Shown one piece after another: positions 6,400 to 7,088 of a stretch of DNA of 7,088 bases. A program made the translations under genes and the position numbers. This DNA comes from CANHCC01 sp040381555 (GTDB taxonomy: Bacteria; Bacteroidota; Bacteroidia; J057; RFSG01). The notes below the pieces were generated by a model. It had not been told where the DNA came from. It did no database searches and saw only the letters and a program-made list of their open reading frames with translations. The DNA lies in contig JBEIHC010000136.1 of the NCBI GenBank assembly GCA_040381555.1, positions 1 to 7,088 on the forward strand. Direction: 5' to 3'. Positions within the stretch are counted from its first letter, which is position 1; each line of letters opens with the position of its first letter.

Positions 6400-6882
6400 A
6401 TGGAAAACCAGGACAGCACAGAAAAATATCTTTTACTTCGTAAAATCTATCAGGGTCAGCTATTTCGATATGGGATAGCAGCCGCCAGCGGGTTTATTGC
6501 AGACCAAGTTACCTATCTGCTATTTTATTATGTAGTGTTGTCCGGAAAACAATTTCCACTGGGCTCTTGGATGATTACCCCTCGTGCCCCTTCGCTCCTC
6601 ATGAGCTTCTCTGTTGGCTTGGTAGTGAATTTTAGTATCAGTAAATATTTTGTATTTAAGAGCTCCTACTTGGGAGGCAGAACACAGCTGTTTCGGTTTA
6701 TTCATGTAACCATCATCATTTTTATATTGAATTACCTGATGATGCGATTTTTAGAAGACCAGCTTCAGGTAGAATCGGGGCTATCCCGATTTGTTGCCGC
6801 AGCAAGCATATCGATGTTGAGCTTTATTCTGCATCGATCTTACACATTTAAAGTGCGGAATGAAATAACCCACGAACCATAA
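6400..6882 (+). CDS. GtrA-family four-helix membrane protein
   Basis: This encodes 160 residues with four predicted membrane helices at about 22-46, 63-86, 98-117 and 130-147, and the GtrA signature blocks FRYGIAAASGFIAD in helix 1, VNFSISKYFVF after helix 2 and FILHRSYTFK at the C-terminus. GtrA-like proteins sit in the inner membrane and are linked to moving lipid-linked sugars or to glycosyl transfer for surface polysaccharides; the exact substrate is not predictable here. Length and topology are normal for the family. The start follows the upstream stop by 18 bases with no Shine-Dalgarno sequence. No polysaccharide glycosyltransferase gene is in view, so the link to the CHAT pair may be only positional. 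Its 3' end is followed at once by a palindromic repeat, and the next gene converges on it. Confidence 0.9.
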   Translation: MENQDSTEKYLLLRKIYQGQLFRYGIAAASGFIADQVTYLLFYYVVLSGKQFPLGSWMITPRAPSLLMSFSVGLVVNFSISKYFVFKSSYLGGRTQLFRFIHVTIIIFILNYLMMRFLEDQLQVESGLSRFVAAASISMLSFILHRSYTFKVRNEITHEP

Positions 6883-6883
6883 C

Positions 6884-6902
6884 ATTGGGTGCTGCACCCA
6901 AT
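6884..6902. repeat. Palindrome ATTGGGTGCTGCACCCAAT, copy 1
   Basis: Perfect inverted repeat with 9-base arms around one central T, one base after the gtrA-type stop codon. A second copy with the same 17-base core lies 47 bases on. There is no T-run after the stem, so it is not a standard terminator, though it could end or stabilise converging transcripts. Confidence 0.75.
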
Positions 6903-6913
6903 AATGGCGTTTA

Positions 6914-6946
6914 TGCATCCCTAATGCAGGTTTTATTCTTTTATTT
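6914..6946 (+). terminator. Weak candidate terminator after the GtrA-family gene
   Basis: A short hairpin TGCAT-CCCTA-ATGCA (6914-6928) is followed by GG and then a T-rich stretch (TTTTATTCTTTTATTT). The 5-base stem is thin, so termination would be inefficient. The preceding palindrome may help. The T-rich tract overlaps the C-terminal coding end of the leftward gene. Confidence 0.25.
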
Positions 6947-7088
6947 CACTTGGGTGCTGCACCCAATCCCAACTTCTTGAACTTTTCGTCTCCTCAAACA
7001 CCCACTCCAGAATACTTACATCCTCTGGGCTTAGTTCTACCCCTCTCCTTTCCATTACTTTTCTGGCAGTTTCAAATACTTTGGACAA
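6933..7088 (-). CDS. 3' end of a leftward hypothetical gene, cut by the window edge
   Basis: Reading leftward from the window end, the frame is open for 51 codons to a TAA at 6935-6933, with no stop. It gives a charged, helical-looking sequence, V-F-E-T-A-R-K-V-M-E-R-R-G-V-E-L-S-P-E-D, followed by VSILEWVFEETK. The last residues, WVQHPS, are encoded by the palindromic repeat at 6950-6966, so the C-terminus looks partly repeat-derived. The true start is outside the window, although an internal ATG at about 7055 exists. I do not recognise a family. Amino acid choice and the even pattern of helix-forming residues make coding plausible, but the fragment is short and could be chance. Confidence 0.5.
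   Translation of the reverse strand: MSKVFETARKVMERRGVELSPEDVSILEWVFEETKSSRSWDWVQHPSEIKE
6950..6966. repeat. Palindrome TTGGGTGCTGCACCCAA, copy 2
   Basis: The same 17-base core as the palindrome at 6884-6902, with perfect 8-base arms and a central T. It lies inside the open frame of the leftward partial gene, where it encodes W-V-Q-H-P. Two identical palindromes 47 bases apart suggest a dispersed repeat family. Confidence 0.75.

Noticed and set aside
6884..6966. Two-repeat array considered as a CRISPR
   Set aside because: There are only two copies of a short fully palindromic unit, no further spacers, and no cas gene in view.

Overview
The window looks like chromosomal DNA of a Bacteroidota bacterium. 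AT-leaning TAnnTTTG boxes, the -7 consensus of that phylum, stand upstream of most gene starts. Shine-Dalgarno sequences are absent or weak. The protein families (a PIN toxin with a Bacteroidota-style helical antitoxin, and a secreted TPR-CHAT protein) also fit. The exact lineage cannot be fixed from sequence alone.

Layout. Positions 1-80 hold short palindromic repeats. Positions 85-1081 hold two small toxin-antitoxin (TA) loci in divergent orientation, both apparently damaged. The leftward antitoxin gene has one in-frame amber codon, and its expected toxin is cut to a few codons where the palindromic repeats begin. The rightward locus has an intact antitoxin gene followed, with a 4-base overlap, by a VapC/PIN toxin gene whose frame breaks at a run of six A. 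Positions 1082-1363 are intergenic, with a half-copy of the left palindrome, a second repeat relic and a promoter.

The core is a two-gene unit at 1364-6381: a 1397-residue exported TPR-CHAT protein with an intact His/Cys dyad (H1233, C1311), coupled by an ATGA overlap to a 275-residue exported protein with a beta-rich middle, four cysteines and a helical hairpin tail. I propose that these act together outside the cytoplasm, as a caspase-like protease and its partner, regulator or substrate. That the second protein is organised like the cyanobacterial DUF928 family, which I recall also being found near CHAT-TPR genes, is an inference from pattern only.

A GtrA-family four-helix membrane protein follows at 6400-6882, either as third gene of the same transcript or from its own near-leaderless promoter. 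The right end holds two copies of a TTGGGTGCTGCACCCAA palindrome and the 3' end of a leftward gene that runs off the window. One palindrome copy lies inside that reading frame and supplies part of its C-terminus.

I saw no tRNA, rRNA, CRISPR array or transposase gene. The most promising lead is the secreted CHAT protein with its coupled partner. The damaged TA pair is the next most interesting point.
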